A stretch of 64,000 nucleotides of DNA from positions 615,523-679,522 of the forward strand of contig KK211222.1 in assembly GCA_000621185.1 (NCBI GenBank), written 5' to 3'. Positions 55,786 through 63,894 of the stretch are shown here, in pieces. Numbering within the stretch: the first letter of the stretch is position 1; every line of letters begins with the position of its first letter. The notes beneath the pieces are model-generated. The model was not told the origin of the DNA, made no database searches, and saw only the letters and a list, made by a program, of their open reading frames with translations. The position numbers were made by a program, and so were the translations under genes. This DNA comes from Franconibacter pulveris DSM 19144. Its GTDB lineage: Bacteria > Pseudomonadota > Gammaproteobacteria > Enterobacterales > Enterobacteriaceae.

Positions 55786-56976
55786 TCATGCCCGCCCTTC
55801 TTTCAACAATTGCTGAATCACCCTTTCCTGTTCCGCATAATTCCCTTCGCCAAACGCGGTATAGCGTAGCTGCCCGTGCGCATCAAAAAGATAATGCGCA
55901 GGCCAGTACTGGTTGCCGAAGCGGTTCCAGATGTTGTAGTGGTTGTCCGCCACCACCGCGTAGGGCAATTGCCACTGTGCGATGGCGCGCTTCACGGCGT
56001 TGACGTCACGCTCCCACGGATATTCTGGCGTATGCACGCCGACCACCACCAACCCCTCAGCCTTATACTTATTGGCCCACTCTCTCACGTGCGGCAAGGT
56101 GTGCTGGCAATTAATGCAGTCGTAAGTCCAGAAATCCACCAGCACCACTTTGCCTTTGAGCGCATCGCGGTTCAACGGCGCGCCATTCAGCCAGGCGGTG
56201 CCGCCATCAAGCGAGGGTAAGGCGCTGGAGGTTTGCGGCATCACCACCGGTTCGAGGCGAACCTTTGTCGTCGGCTCGGGCGCCCACTGGCTCAGGCGCT
56301 GTTCCAGGCGCTGCACAAACACCGGTCCATTTTGCAGCAGGTCTTGCGAACCGCTGGCTATCAACGCCACCGAGGCCAGCATCAGCACGCCCGCGACCTG
56401 CCGCAAACGGGCGGTGAAGGCCAGACCAGGGCGCAGACGGGCGGTCAGCCCACGGCCAGCGAAAGAGAGCAAAGCCAGCATCAGCGCCGCGCCGCTGCCG
56501 TACGCCGCCAGCAACACGCCCACTGCAAGCGGTTTTTCTCCTGTCGCCGCCAGGCTCAGAATCGCCCCCAGCACCGGTCCGGCGCAGGGCGACCACAGCA
56601 TGCCCGTGGCCATCCCCGCGAGCAGCGCAGCCGGTAAGCCGCCACGGCGCTGGCTGGCGTCATTTATCTGGTTGCCAAGCGCAACGAACGGCCGGGCGGC
56701 GAGTTGCGCTATGCGCGGCGACAACAGCGTCAACGCAGTAACGGCAAGAAACGCCAGCGCGACCCAGCGCCCCACCGCAGTGATGCGGACTACCCAGTGG
56801 CTGGCTACGGACACCAGCAGCGCGACGACGGTAAACATCAGCACCATGCCGCCCAGCAACGCCAGCAGTTGCGCCTTGCTCCCACGTGCGCTGGCGAAAA
56901 CAAACGGAATCACTGGTAACGTGCAGGGGCTGAGCAGCGTCAACATCCCCGCCAGGAATGCAATTGTCAGTGTCAT
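55786..56976 (-). CDS. DipZ-like CcdA/TlpA fusion thiol-disulfide protein
   Basis: 396 residues. The N-terminal CcdA-type membrane domain (about 1-225, six to seven helices) carries the redox cysteines in LSPCTLPVIPF and WSPCAGPVLGA. The C-terminal periplasmic thioredoxin-like domain (about 255-396) has a CINC active site in YDCINCQHTLPH. Thus electrons could pass from the cytoplasm to a periplasmic substrate within one protein. AAGGAGG precedes the ATG; starts 10 bp after the truncated hydrolase gene. Partner proteins unknown. Confidence 0.88.
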   Translation of the reverse strand: MTLTIAFLAGMLTLLSPCTLPVIPFVFASARGSKAQLLALLGGMVLMFTVVALLVSVASHWVVRITAVGRWVALAFLAVTALTLLSPRIAQLAARPFVALGNQINDASQRRGGLPAALLAGMATGMLWSPCAGPVLGAILSLAATGEKPLAVGVLLAAYGSGAALMLALLSFAGRGLTARLRPGLAFTARLRQVAGVLMLASVALIASGSQDLLQNGPVFVQRLEQRLSQWAPEPTTKVRLEPVVMPQTSSALPSLDGGTAWLNGAPLNRDALKGKVVLVDFWTYDCINCQHTLPHVREWANKYKAEGLVVVGVHTPEYPWERDVNAVKRAIAQWQLPYAVVADNHYNIWNRFGNQYWPAHYLFDAHGQLRYTAFGEGNYAEQERVIQQLLKEGRA

Positions 56977-56986
56977 AAAGGCCTCC

Positions 56987-57577
56987 TTATTTTGCCTGGC
57001 CGACAGCAGCGAGAATGATATTCGCCACGCTATCGGGCTGGCTCAGCATCGACACATGGCTGGCCGCTACCTCACGAGTTTGCGCATGGATTTTTTTCGC
57101 CATTGCCCGTTCGAGGTCCGGGTTAATCATTCGATCCTGCGTACTCACCAGATACCAGCTCGGCTTTTGCGCCCAGGCGGCGTGCGTCACCTTATCGCTA
57201 AAGGCGGCGGCGCGAATCGGCCCCTGCGTTACTGGCAGCAGGCGCTGCTGCGCTGAAGGGAGATCGGGAGCGAAATCCCGCGCCAGCGCCGGTGCAGGAA
57301 GGTAAAGAAAACCGTCGGACGTCGTAGCCAGCGCCGCGCTGCCCGGCGGCGCCGGATAGCTGTTGGCCAGTTCGCCAGTAGACTGACCTTTGTCAGGGGC
57401 GAACGCGGCGACGTAGACCAGGGCTTTCACTTTCGCGTTATCGCTGGCCTCGGTGATGACCGTCCCGCCCCAGGAGTGACCGACCAGCACCACAGAGTGG
57501 GGAGACTGCGCGTGAACGGCCTGTGCGGCGCAGAGCGCCAACAGGCTGGCGGAGAAGAGTCTGGCAAATGCTTTCAT
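56987..57577 (-). CDS. exported alpha/beta hydrolase, internally shortened
   Basis: 196 residues. A signal peptide (to about residue 24, AVHAQ) runs almost directly into SVVLVGHSWGGTVITEA, the nucleophile elbow, which in relatives lies about 70 residues further in. The first strands, oxyanion HG motif and helix A are missing. The later part is intact: YVAAFAPDKGQS, Asp in STQDRMINP, His in ASHVSML. An in-frame internal deletion is the simple reading; catalysis is doubtful without the oxyanion loop. ATG 57577 follows GAGG at good spacing. Confidence 0.78.
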   Translation of the reverse strand: MKAFARLFSASLLALCAAQAVHAQSPHSVVLVGHSWGGTVITEASDNAKVKALVYVAAFAPDKGQSTGELANSYPAPPGSAALATTSDGFLYLPAPALARDFAPDLPSAQQRLLPVTQGPIRAAAFSDKVTHAAWAQKPSWYLVSTQDRMINPDLERAMAKKIHAQTREVAASHVSMLSQPDSVANIILAAVGQAK

Positions 57578-57715
57578 AGTGAACCTCATAACGGTGGATT
57601 AACGACTGCGCTTGCTGGCAGTCCGCCCATTTAACCCACCGCATGTGTTCAGGCTGTTTCCGGTTGCGCCCGTTTTGTCAGGTTGTATATGTCACGGCGT
57701 CGGGGATACAAAAGG

Positions 57716-59026
57716 CTACAAATCGTTTTGCCGCAAAATGATGAGCGCCTCGAGCCCGCCTTCGGGGCGATTGGTTAGCCGCAGCGAGCCGGCCATCTGG
57801 CTTACCAGCTGTGCGGCTATCGCAAGCCCTAACCCTGTGCCGCCGGTGTGGCGATTACGGGAGCTTTCCACGCGATAGAACGGCTCCAGCACCGCCTGCA
57901 GTTCATTTTCCGCAATGCCCGGCCCGTTATCCCGCACGCTAATCGCCACGCAGTCGGCCTGCGGAAAATCAAGCTGAATTTCCGCCTTATCACCAAACTT
58001 AAGCGCGTTATCGAGCAAGTTCGTCATGATGCGGCGCAGCGCCTGTGGTCGTACGGCGAAAATATCGCGGCCGTTGCAGGGAACAAACGTCACCGCTTTT
58101 CCAACGTCCTGATAATCGCAAGCCACGCTGTCAAGGAAGGCGTTAAGGCTTACGCTCTGGCGCTCCTCCTGCGGCACCTGCGCCGAACGCGCATAGGCGA
58201 TCCCCTCGCGAACCAACCGGCTCATGTTATCAAGATCCCCCAGCAGCTTATCGCGCAACTCCGGTTGATCCGTCATTTCAACGCGCAGCTTCATGCGGGT
58301 GATCGGGGTTTGCAGGTCGTGGGAGATTGCCGCCAGGATCTGCGCGCGCTCCCGGAGATGATCCTGAATGCGCGTCTGCATCGCATTAAACGCGCGCGCC
58401 GCCTGCTGCACCTCCGCCGGTCCCGTTTCAGGCATGATCTGCGCGCTGGCGGCAGCGGGCTTAAGCGCATCGACCGCCCGGGTAAAGCGCATAAACGGCC
58501 GCACCACCTGACGCACCGCCAGCCATGCGCAGCCCAGCAGCAGCAAAAGCTGCGCCGCCAGCACCAGCGGCAGCCAGCGCGCAATGGCCGGCATGCGCGG
58601 CCAGAGATCGAGTGTCAGCGGTGCGCCATCGTGCAGCGTTAAATGCACCTGGATATGTTCGCGCGGACCGGGGATCGCATGAATGCTCATCTGATACTTT
58701 CCGCCGAGCGTCTCCTGCAGTGAACGCACCGCGTCGCGCGCACGCCAGCTGGTGGGATAAGGCCCCGGCTCCCCCTGCGACAGTTCGTAGCGATAGTTGC
58801 CGCGCTCAAGTTTCGCAAGCCACGCCGGCCGTTCTGCGGCGGGAAGACGATCGAGGATCGCCACGCTGGTCGCTACGTCATATTCAAGATTACCGAGCAT
58901 CACGGTTCTGGCGCTGCTCATGCGCTCGATCATCAGGCTGGCGAGTGTGGCGGCATTCGCGAGCAACATGCCGCCAAGAACGATGATCAGCAGGCGCGAC
59001 AGTAGCGATCGCGGCCAGAGGGTCAT
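57716..59026 (-). CDS. two-component sensor histidine kinase (EnvZ-like)
   Basis: 436 residues. Membrane helices at about 10-32 and 151-172 enclose a periplasmic sensor of about 118 residues; HAMP at about 172-225; phosphoacceptor H236 in AISHDLQTPITRMKL; ATPase domain with N box NLLDNALKF, G1 DNGPGIAE and G2 GTGLGLAIA. All catalytic parts are present. Its ATG overlaps the response regulator stop by 4 bp. The signal is unknown; the flanking genes encode exported proteins, suggesting an envelope or chemical stress. Confidence 0.93.
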   Translation of the reverse strand: MTLWPRSLLSRLLIIVLGGMLLANAATLASLMIERMSSARTVMLGNLEYDVATSVAILDRLPAAERPAWLAKLERGNYRYELSQGEPGPYPTSWRARDAVRSLQETLGGKYQMSIHAIPGPREHIQVHLTLHDGAPLTLDLWPRMPAIARWLPLVLAAQLLLLLGCAWLAVRQVVRPFMRFTRAVDALKPAAASAQIMPETGPAEVQQAARAFNAMQTRIQDHLRERAQILAAISHDLQTPITRMKLRVEMTDQPELRDKLLGDLDNMSRLVREGIAYARSAQVPQEERQSVSLNAFLDSVACDYQDVGKAVTFVPCNGRDIFAVRPQALRRIMTNLLDNALKFGDKAEIQLDFPQADCVAISVRDNGPGIAENELQAVLEPFYRVESSRNRHTGGTGLGLAIAAQLVSQMAGSLRLTNRPEGGLEALIILRQNDL

Positions 59027-59763
59027 GCGTTCGCCTCTTTGATGATGACGGGCGCGGCCAGCACGTAGCCTTCGCTGCGCACCGTTTTGATATAAACAGG
59101 TTCACGCGCATCTTCGCGCAACCGCTGACGCAGGCGACTCACCAGCAGGTCGATGGAACGCTCAAACAGTTCGGCGTCACGGCCCTGGGTCAGGTTCAGC
59201 AGTTGATCGCGATTAAGCACGCGCTGCGGATGGTCGAGAAATACGCGCAACAGACGGTATTCCGCGCCGCTCAGCGCAACAATCACCCCTTCTTTGTCAA
59301 TCAGGTGACGCGCCGAAGTATCGAGCTGCCAGTCGCCAAACGCGATTAGACGTCCGGCTTCGGTGATTTGCAGGTTTGGCGGCAATGCGCGGGTACGACG
59401 CAAAATCGCCTTAATTCGCGCCAGCAGCTCGCGCGCGACGAAGGGCTTAATGAGGTAGTCGTCGGCACCCATTTCCAGCCCGAGGATGCGGTCAGTCTCT
59501 TCGCTGCGAGCGGTGAGCATGAGCACCGGCAGGTTGCGCTGGGTGTCGTTGCGCAGCTGGCGACACAGCGTCAGGCCATCATCGCCCGGCATCATGATAT
59601 CCAGCACCACCAAATCGACGTGGGCTGAGGAGAGGATCGCACGCATTTCGCGACCGTTGGCGGCGCCGGTAGCGCGGTAGCCAGATTTAATCAGATAATC
59701 CGTCACCAGTTCCCGAATATCCCGGTCATCATCCACCACAAGGATGTGATCAATATGTTCCAA
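59023..59763 (-). CDS. OmpR-family response regulator
   Basis: 246 residues. Receiver domain with acidic pocket D11-D13, phosphoacceptor D55 (VVLDIMMPG), the Thr/Ala switch and K in YLIKPF. The C-terminal winged helix (about 145-240) has RVLNRDQLLNLTQGRDAELF and SIDLLVSRLRQRL. The start is TTG at 59763 with GGAGG six bases upstream. Partner of the adjacent kinase; likely binds tandem repeats such as those upstream of the DUF6130 gene. Confidence 0.93.
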   Translation of the reverse strand: MEHIDHILVVDDDRDIRELVTDYLIKSGYRATGAANGREMRAILSSAHVDLVVLDIMMPGDDGLTLCRQLRNDTQRNLPVLMLTARSEETDRILGLEMGADDYLIKPFVARELLARIKAILRRTRALPPNLQITEAGRLIAFGDWQLDTSARHLIDKEGVIVALSGAEYRLLRVFLDHPQRVLNRDQLLNLTQGRDAELFERSIDLLVSRLRQRLREDAREPVYIKTVRSEGYVLAAPVIIKEANA

Positions 59764-59840
59764 AACAACCTCCCCTCTGCGACCTGCACAAAAAAGACCG
59801 GCGCGCCATGGCCGGTCCGGAACGGGTGGCGCTTCGCCTG

Positions 59841-60836
59841 CTACAGCGAGGCGGCGTCCACCACGGCTTTGACGAAATCCTGCGGCGCTTCTGCCGGCGG
59901 GTTGTGTCCGATATTGCCGGTGAAGGTGCGATGCTCATATTTGCCGCTGAATTTCGCGCGATACGCTTGCGGCGCCGGATGCGGCGCGCCGTTGTTATCC
60001 CCCTCAATGGTGATAGTCGGCACGCTAATAACCGGCAATGCGGCTAACTTTTTCTCATAAGCATCATACTTTTGCTCGCCTTTTTCCAGGCCAAGCCGCC
60101 AGCGGTAGTTGCTAATGGTGATGGCAGTCTGGTCCGGGTTATCCAGCGCTTTAGCGCTCTGGTTAAACATCGCGTCGCTGAATTTCCAGCCGGGCGAGGC
60201 CTGCTGCCAGATAAGCCGGGCGAAATCATGGGTATTGTTGGCATACCCCTGACGGCCTCGCTCGGTAGCAAAATAAAATTGATACCACCATTGCAGTTCG
60301 GCCTGCGGCGGCAGCGGCTTGCGGCCTGCTTCCTGGCTGCTTATCAGATAGCCACTGACCGACACCAGCGCTTTTACCCGTTCCGGCCATAACGCCGCCA
60401 CGATATCGGCGGTGCGCGCGCCCCAGTCAAAGCCGCCAAACACCGCCTGCTTAATATTAAGCGCATCCATCAGCGCCACCACATCTGACGCCATCGCCGA
60501 GGGTTGACCGTTACGCGGCGTTTGATCAGACAAAAAGCGCGTGCTGCCGTAGCCGCGCAGATAGGGCACGATGACACGATAGCCTTTGGCCGCAAGCTCC
60601 GGCGCAACGCTTACGTAGCTTTGAATGTCATAAGGCCAGCCGTGCAGCAGGATCACCGCCTGCCCATCGCGTGGCCCGATATCAACATACCCGACGTTGA
60701 GCACTCCGGCTTTTATCTGATGAATATGGCTGAATTCGGCGGCGTAGCTGGCGGCGGATTCTGTGGCGGCGACGGCGGAATTCACCGCGGTTAAGGCCAG
60801 TGCGGCCAGTAATGATGAGCGGAAGAGGGTTTTCAT
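59841..60836 (-). CDS. exported alpha/beta hydrolase (dehalogenase/epoxide hydrolase-like)
   Basis: 331 residues. Signal peptide to about residue 23 (SAVA). The fold is complete: oxyanion motif LHGWPYDIQSY, nucleophile elbow FGGFDWGARTADI with Asp rather than Ser, and HNPPAEAPQDF with the late His. An Asp nucleophile is the mark of haloalkane/haloacetate dehalogenases and epoxide hydrolases, so it may act on halogenated or epoxide compounds in the periplasm. AAGGAG precedes the ATG. Lies 18 bp after the DUF6130 gene and 77 bp before the regulator. Confidence 0.85.
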   Translation of the reverse strand: MKTLFRSSLLAALALTAVNSAVAATESAASYAAEFSHIHQIKAGVLNVGYVDIGPRDGQAVILLHGWPYDIQSYVSVAPELAAKGYRVIVPYLRGYGSTRFLSDQTPRNGQPSAMASDVVALMDALNIKQAVFGGFDWGARTADIVAALWPERVKALVSVSGYLISSQEAGRKPLPPQAELQWWYQFYFATERGRQGYANNTHDFARLIWQQASPGWKFSDAMFNQSAKALDNPDQTAITISNYRWRLGLEKGEQKYDAYEKKLAALPVISVPTITIEGDNNGAPHPAPQAYRAKFSGKYEHRTFTGNIGHNPPAEAPQDFVKAVVDAASL

Positions 60837-60854
60837 GGCGTTCTCCTTAGCGCG

Positions 60855-61316
60855 TTAGTGATGTGCGCCCTGGGCTGGTACGGTGAAGGCAATAGTCTTG
60901 CTGTCGAGCGGTTTGTGAGTGGGATCGGCGAGGATAATGGTCACCTTGTGCTTCCCTGCGGGTAGCCCGACCAGAATTACCGGTTCGCCGCTGGCGTCCG
61001 CCCAGTGCCATGGATTGTCATCGACGATCACATGAATATGGCCGATACGCGGCGTGACCTTTAGCGCATCCGGTCCAAACACCGGTTCGATGCGCAAGTT
61101 CTCGGCGCGGTACTGGATGAACACCGCGCCTTTGCGCAGCGGCCCCGCCAGCGGCGCATCGACGATCAATCTGGCTGGCGGCTGGGGATGCTCCAGCGGC
61201 GCCACGGCGGCAGGCCCCAGCACATCCGCAGCGCTGAGTCCGTCCAGCCGTTCTGCCCATGCGCAGGTCGCCGAAGCGCCCATCAGGACAGATGAAATCA
61301 ACACTCGGGTTAACAT
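60855..61316 (-). CDS. DUF6130 family exported protein
   Basis: 153 residues with a signal peptide to about residue 21 (CAWA). The conserved core reads VTPRIGHIHVIVDDNPWHWADASGEPVILVGLPAGKHKVTIILAD (core IGHIHVIVDDNPWHWADASG), rich in His and Trp and beta-strand in appearance. Function unknown; the histidines could bind a metal. First gene of the likely operon DUF6130 - hydrolase - regulator - kinase, with GAGGAG before its ATG. Confidence 0.78.
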   Translation of the reverse strand: MLTRVLISSVLMGASATCAWAERLDGLSAADVLGPAAVAPLEHPQPPARLIVDAPLAGPLRKGAVFIQYRAENLRIEPVFGPDALKVTPRIGHIHVIVDDNPWHWADASGEPVILVGLPAGKHKVTIILADPTHKPLDSKTIAFTVPAQGAHH

Positions 61317-61426
61317 TTACGCGATCTCCTCATCGTTAAGTGATGCCTACAGGAGACCATGGCGATGTACAGGGGATATTTGCAAAACAGCGCGTTATGC
61401 AACGGGGTGTAAGAGATTGGCAGGTT

Positions 61427-61442
61427 GATACAGTGCGATACA
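61427..61442 (-). promoter_or_regulatory. 10-bp-phased direct repeat, possible response-regulator site
   Basis: GATACA occurs at 61427-61432 and again at 61437-61442, one helical turn apart, 111 bp upstream of the DUF6130 start. OmpR-family regulators bind such tandem half-sites. Assignment is tentative. Confidence 0.35.
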
Positions 61443-61645
61443 AAAAGAGGCGGGCCTCTGACAAATAACGGTGGGCGTACGCGCCAGCGTATTCTGCGCC
61501 CCGGGCCGCCTGATTCCCTTATTCTCCTTTTCCCAACGGGAAAAAGAAGAAAACCCCGGCAGGCGACGCTGCGCGATTTTCTCCTGCGATACTCGCTCTG
61601 TACAACAGTCCAGGCCAGTCAGCGCCAACCGCCATAAACAAAAAA
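61443..61645. other. intergenic region without recognisable gene
   Basis: Gap between the envelope cassette and the methyltransferase gene. A weak REP-like palindrome (CTTTTCCCAACGGGAAAAAG) lies near 61530-61550. Nothing else was recognised. Confidence 0.4.
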
Positions 61646-61669
61646 GGCGAATAGCTCACGCTATCCGCC
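61646..61669 (-). terminator. terminator of the MetE-C-like gene
   Basis: GGCGAATAGC pairs with GCTATCCGCC (one mismatch) around TCAC; on the minus strand TTTTTT follows. Lies about 45 bp after the stop codon. Confidence 0.8.
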
Positions 61670-61713
61670 CTGCAAAACGCCTTATCTCATCCTCCCGCGG
61701 GAGAACAAACCGC

Positions 61714-62817
61714 TTACCAGACTTCGCTCGCGATGCCGGTCACCAGGCGTACTTTATCCCACTGCTGCTCAACGCTCAGGCTGTTGCCCTCTTCGGTGGA
61801 GGCAAAGCCGCACTGCGGGCTCAGGCACAGCTGGTTGATGTCCACATACTGCGCCGCTTCTTTCAGACGCGCCTTCACCAGTTCCGGGTTCTCCAGCTCG
61901 CCGTTTTTGGTGGTAATAAGGCCCAGCACCACCTGCTGCTTGCCCGGACGGATAAAGCGCAGCGGCGCGAAATCGCCGGAACGGTCGTTATCGTACTCAA
62001 GGAAGAAAGCATCAATGTTCACTGTGCCGAACAGCACTTCCGCCACCGGCTCGTAGCCGCCTTCGGAGATCCAGCTTGAACGGAAGTTGCCGCGACAAAC
62101 GTGCAGGCCGATGGTTAAATCTTCCGGTTTGCCCTCCAGCGCCTTATTGAGCACGCGGGCGTAAATCTTCATCAGCTCGTCCGGGTCTTCGCCGCGTTCG
62201 CGAACTTTGGCGCGCTGCTCATCAGAGCAAAGGTACGCCCAGACGGTGTCGTCCAGTTGCAGGTAGCGGCAGCCCGCGTCATAGAACGCGCGGATGGCGT
62301 CGCGCCAGGTGGTGGCGAGGTCGTCGAAATAGTCGTTGAGATCCGGGTAAACGGTGCGGTCGATGGCTTTCGCGCCGCCGCGGAAATGCAGCACGCTCGG
62401 GCTCGGGATGGTCATTTTCGGCTCGGCGTTGCCGCTTACGCTCTTCAGATAACGGAAATCTTCCAGCATCGGGTGGTTGCCAAAACCGACCTTGCCCACC
62501 ACGCGCACACTCTGCGCTTTGGTCTGAATGCCATTGAACTGAATGCCCTGCTCCACCTCATAAAGCTCCACGCCCTGAAGTGCTGCGAAGAAATCCATGT
62601 GCCACCAGGCGCGGCGGAACTCGCCGTCGGTCACTACGTGCAGGCCGCAGGCGCACTGCTGGGCCACGCTTTCACGGATAGCCTCATCTTCGACTTTACG
62701 CAGCGCAGCGGCGTCGATCTGGCCGGCGGCGAACTGCTGGCGCGCCTGTTTGATGGCGTCCGGGCGCAGAAAACTGCCGACTACATCGGCGCGAAACGGG
62801 GCGTGTTGACGTTGCAT
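61714..62817 (-). CDS. MetE C-terminal-like methyltransferase (YxjG/YxjH type)
   Basis: 367-residue cobalamin-independent methionine synthase II-family protein, lacking the N-terminal half of MetE. Zinc ligands are visible: His and Cys in GLHVCRGN and Cys in SPQCGFAS. Substrate-side motifs: VTDGEFRRAWWHMDF and YLQLDDTVWAYL. Such proteins make methionine from homocysteine with a methyl donor that may not be folate. The donor is unknown. GGGAGAAA precedes the ATG. Monocistronic with a clear terminator. Confidence 0.87.
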   Translation of the reverse strand: MQRQHAPFRADVVGSFLRPDAIKQARQQFAAGQIDAAALRKVEDEAIRESVAQQCACGLHVVTDGEFRRAWWHMDFFAALQGVELYEVEQGIQFNGIQTKAQSVRVVGKVGFGNHPMLEDFRYLKSVSGNAEPKMTIPSPSVLHFRGGAKAIDRTVYPDLNDYFDDLATTWRDAIRAFYDAGCRYLQLDDTVWAYLCSDEQRAKVRERGEDPDELMKIYARVLNKALEGKPEDLTIGLHVCRGNFRSSWISEGGYEPVAEVLFGTVNIDAFFLEYDNDRSGDFAPLRFIRPGKQQVVLGLITTKNGELENPELVKARLKEAAQYVDINQLCLSPQCGFASTEEGNSLSVEQQWDKVRLVTGIASEVW

Positions 62818-62977
62818 TTTTTTCTCCCAACCCTGCTTGATTAGTAACGCAGAGTGATAGTTGACTGTTTGAACTTTTGGCCGTCTGGATGGCTATATGT
62901 CCAGAGAATGGCATGAGCGGCGCTCATGAGCAAACGAGGAAATTTCATGGGTGTTGAAAAAAATTCATCTAAAAAAA

Positions 62978-62995
62978 TCCCCACCGAAGTGGGGA
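62978..62995 (-). terminator. terminator of the OBAP-family gene
   Basis: TCCCCAC and GTGGGGA arms with a CGAA loop; on the minus strand seven T follow (62971-62977). 25 bp after the stop codon. Confidence 0.88.
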
Positions 62996-63020
62996 AAAAG
63001 AAGGCACATAACGAGAGAAA

Positions 63021-63794
63021 TTAAGGGTTAGTTTTGGCATCGCTGTCGGTTACGCCGGGTATGGGCTGCGTCGGGCGCTTGTACTGGCCATTCAGGACGT
63101 CGACGCCGCTCTGCGGTTTCGCTAGTTCCCGTAAGTCTTCACGAGATTTGCGGATCTCCTGAGTATTAACGTTGAGCTTTTTGTCGCGCTCGCTGACCAG
63201 TTCCGGCTTCGCTTCACCGTCGCGGCTAAAAGACCAGGCAAGCATCGGCGGACCGAGCGGCAGCGCTGTACCCTGTTCGCCAGGCGCGCCGGTATGCCAG
63301 ACGTGCCAGGTTTTGCCGTAGCTGTTCATTTTATCTTTCATCAGGCGGTGCTCGGCCATTTTTGGGATGCCTGGCGCGATAAGCTGCCCGCTGAGAATTT
63401 CGCCATTATGCGGGTGCCAGTACTGACGCTCTTCCTGCGGCAAGGTCGCGAAAAGTTTTTCCGAGATAATATATTCCACGCCGGTCATATTGGCGTTTTT
63501 AGTATTGCCGTCAAATAAAACGCACTGCGCGAAATCCTGATTCACCTGATGGCAATAATGATGCGCTTCCATTTGATTTTCAGGGTTATCTTTCATCGGA
63601 TGAAAACCCACCAGATAAATATCAAAATCGCTTAGCGGCGATTTACTTTGCAACAGCGCTGCCCCGCTTTCCAGCACATGGGTCGTGGTGCTTTTATTTT
63701 CACCCGGCGGTGACGCTTTTTCTGCAAACCCGGAAAAGGAAACGGCAAATAAGCTTAACGCGCCGTACAGAGGCAAATAAGTTTTCATCGTCAT
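63021..63794 (-). CDS. exported OBAP/DUF1264 family protein
   Basis: 257 residues with a signal peptide to about residue 24 (SGFA). The core matches the oil-body-associated-protein-like DUF1264 family: FDIYLVGFHPMKDNPENQMEAHHYCHQ (core QMEAHHYCHQVN), FDGNTKNANMTGVEYIIS, LPQEERQYWHPHNGEI. Function in bacteria is unknown. A GTG three bases upstream and an ATG at 63788 are alternative starts; no strong ribosome site decides. The C-terminal 60 residues are charged and probably disordered. Confidence 0.8.
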   Translation of the reverse strand: MTMKTYLPLYGALSLFAVSFSGFAEKASPPGENKSTTTHVLESGAALLQSKSPLSDFDIYLVGFHPMKDNPENQMEAHHYCHQVNQDFAQCVLFDGNTKNANMTGVEYIISEKLFATLPQEERQYWHPHNGEILSGQLIAPGIPKMAEHRLMKDKMNSYGKTWHVWHTGAPGEQGTALPLGPPMLAWSFSRDGEAKPELVSERDKKLNVNTQEIRKSREDLRELAKPQSGVDVLNGQYKRPTQPIPGVTDSDAKTNP

Positions 63795-63833
63795 CACTGT
63801 CTGTATAAGTTAGGGGCTGCTGAACGTAAACGG

Positions 63834-63863
63834 CCTCCGGTATGGGCAGACCCATACCGGAGG
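63834..63863. terminator. strong hairpin between the OBAP and KGG genes
   Basis: A perfect 13-base stem (63834-63846 with 63851-63863) and 4-base loop, 31 bp after the stop of the KGG-protein gene and 40 bp before the OBAP gene. Without a long T-run it may be a weak terminator or a transcript end-protecting element. Confidence 0.55.
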
Positions 63864-63894
63864 AACGTTAAGCCAGTCCAGACCGGCTCAGGCT

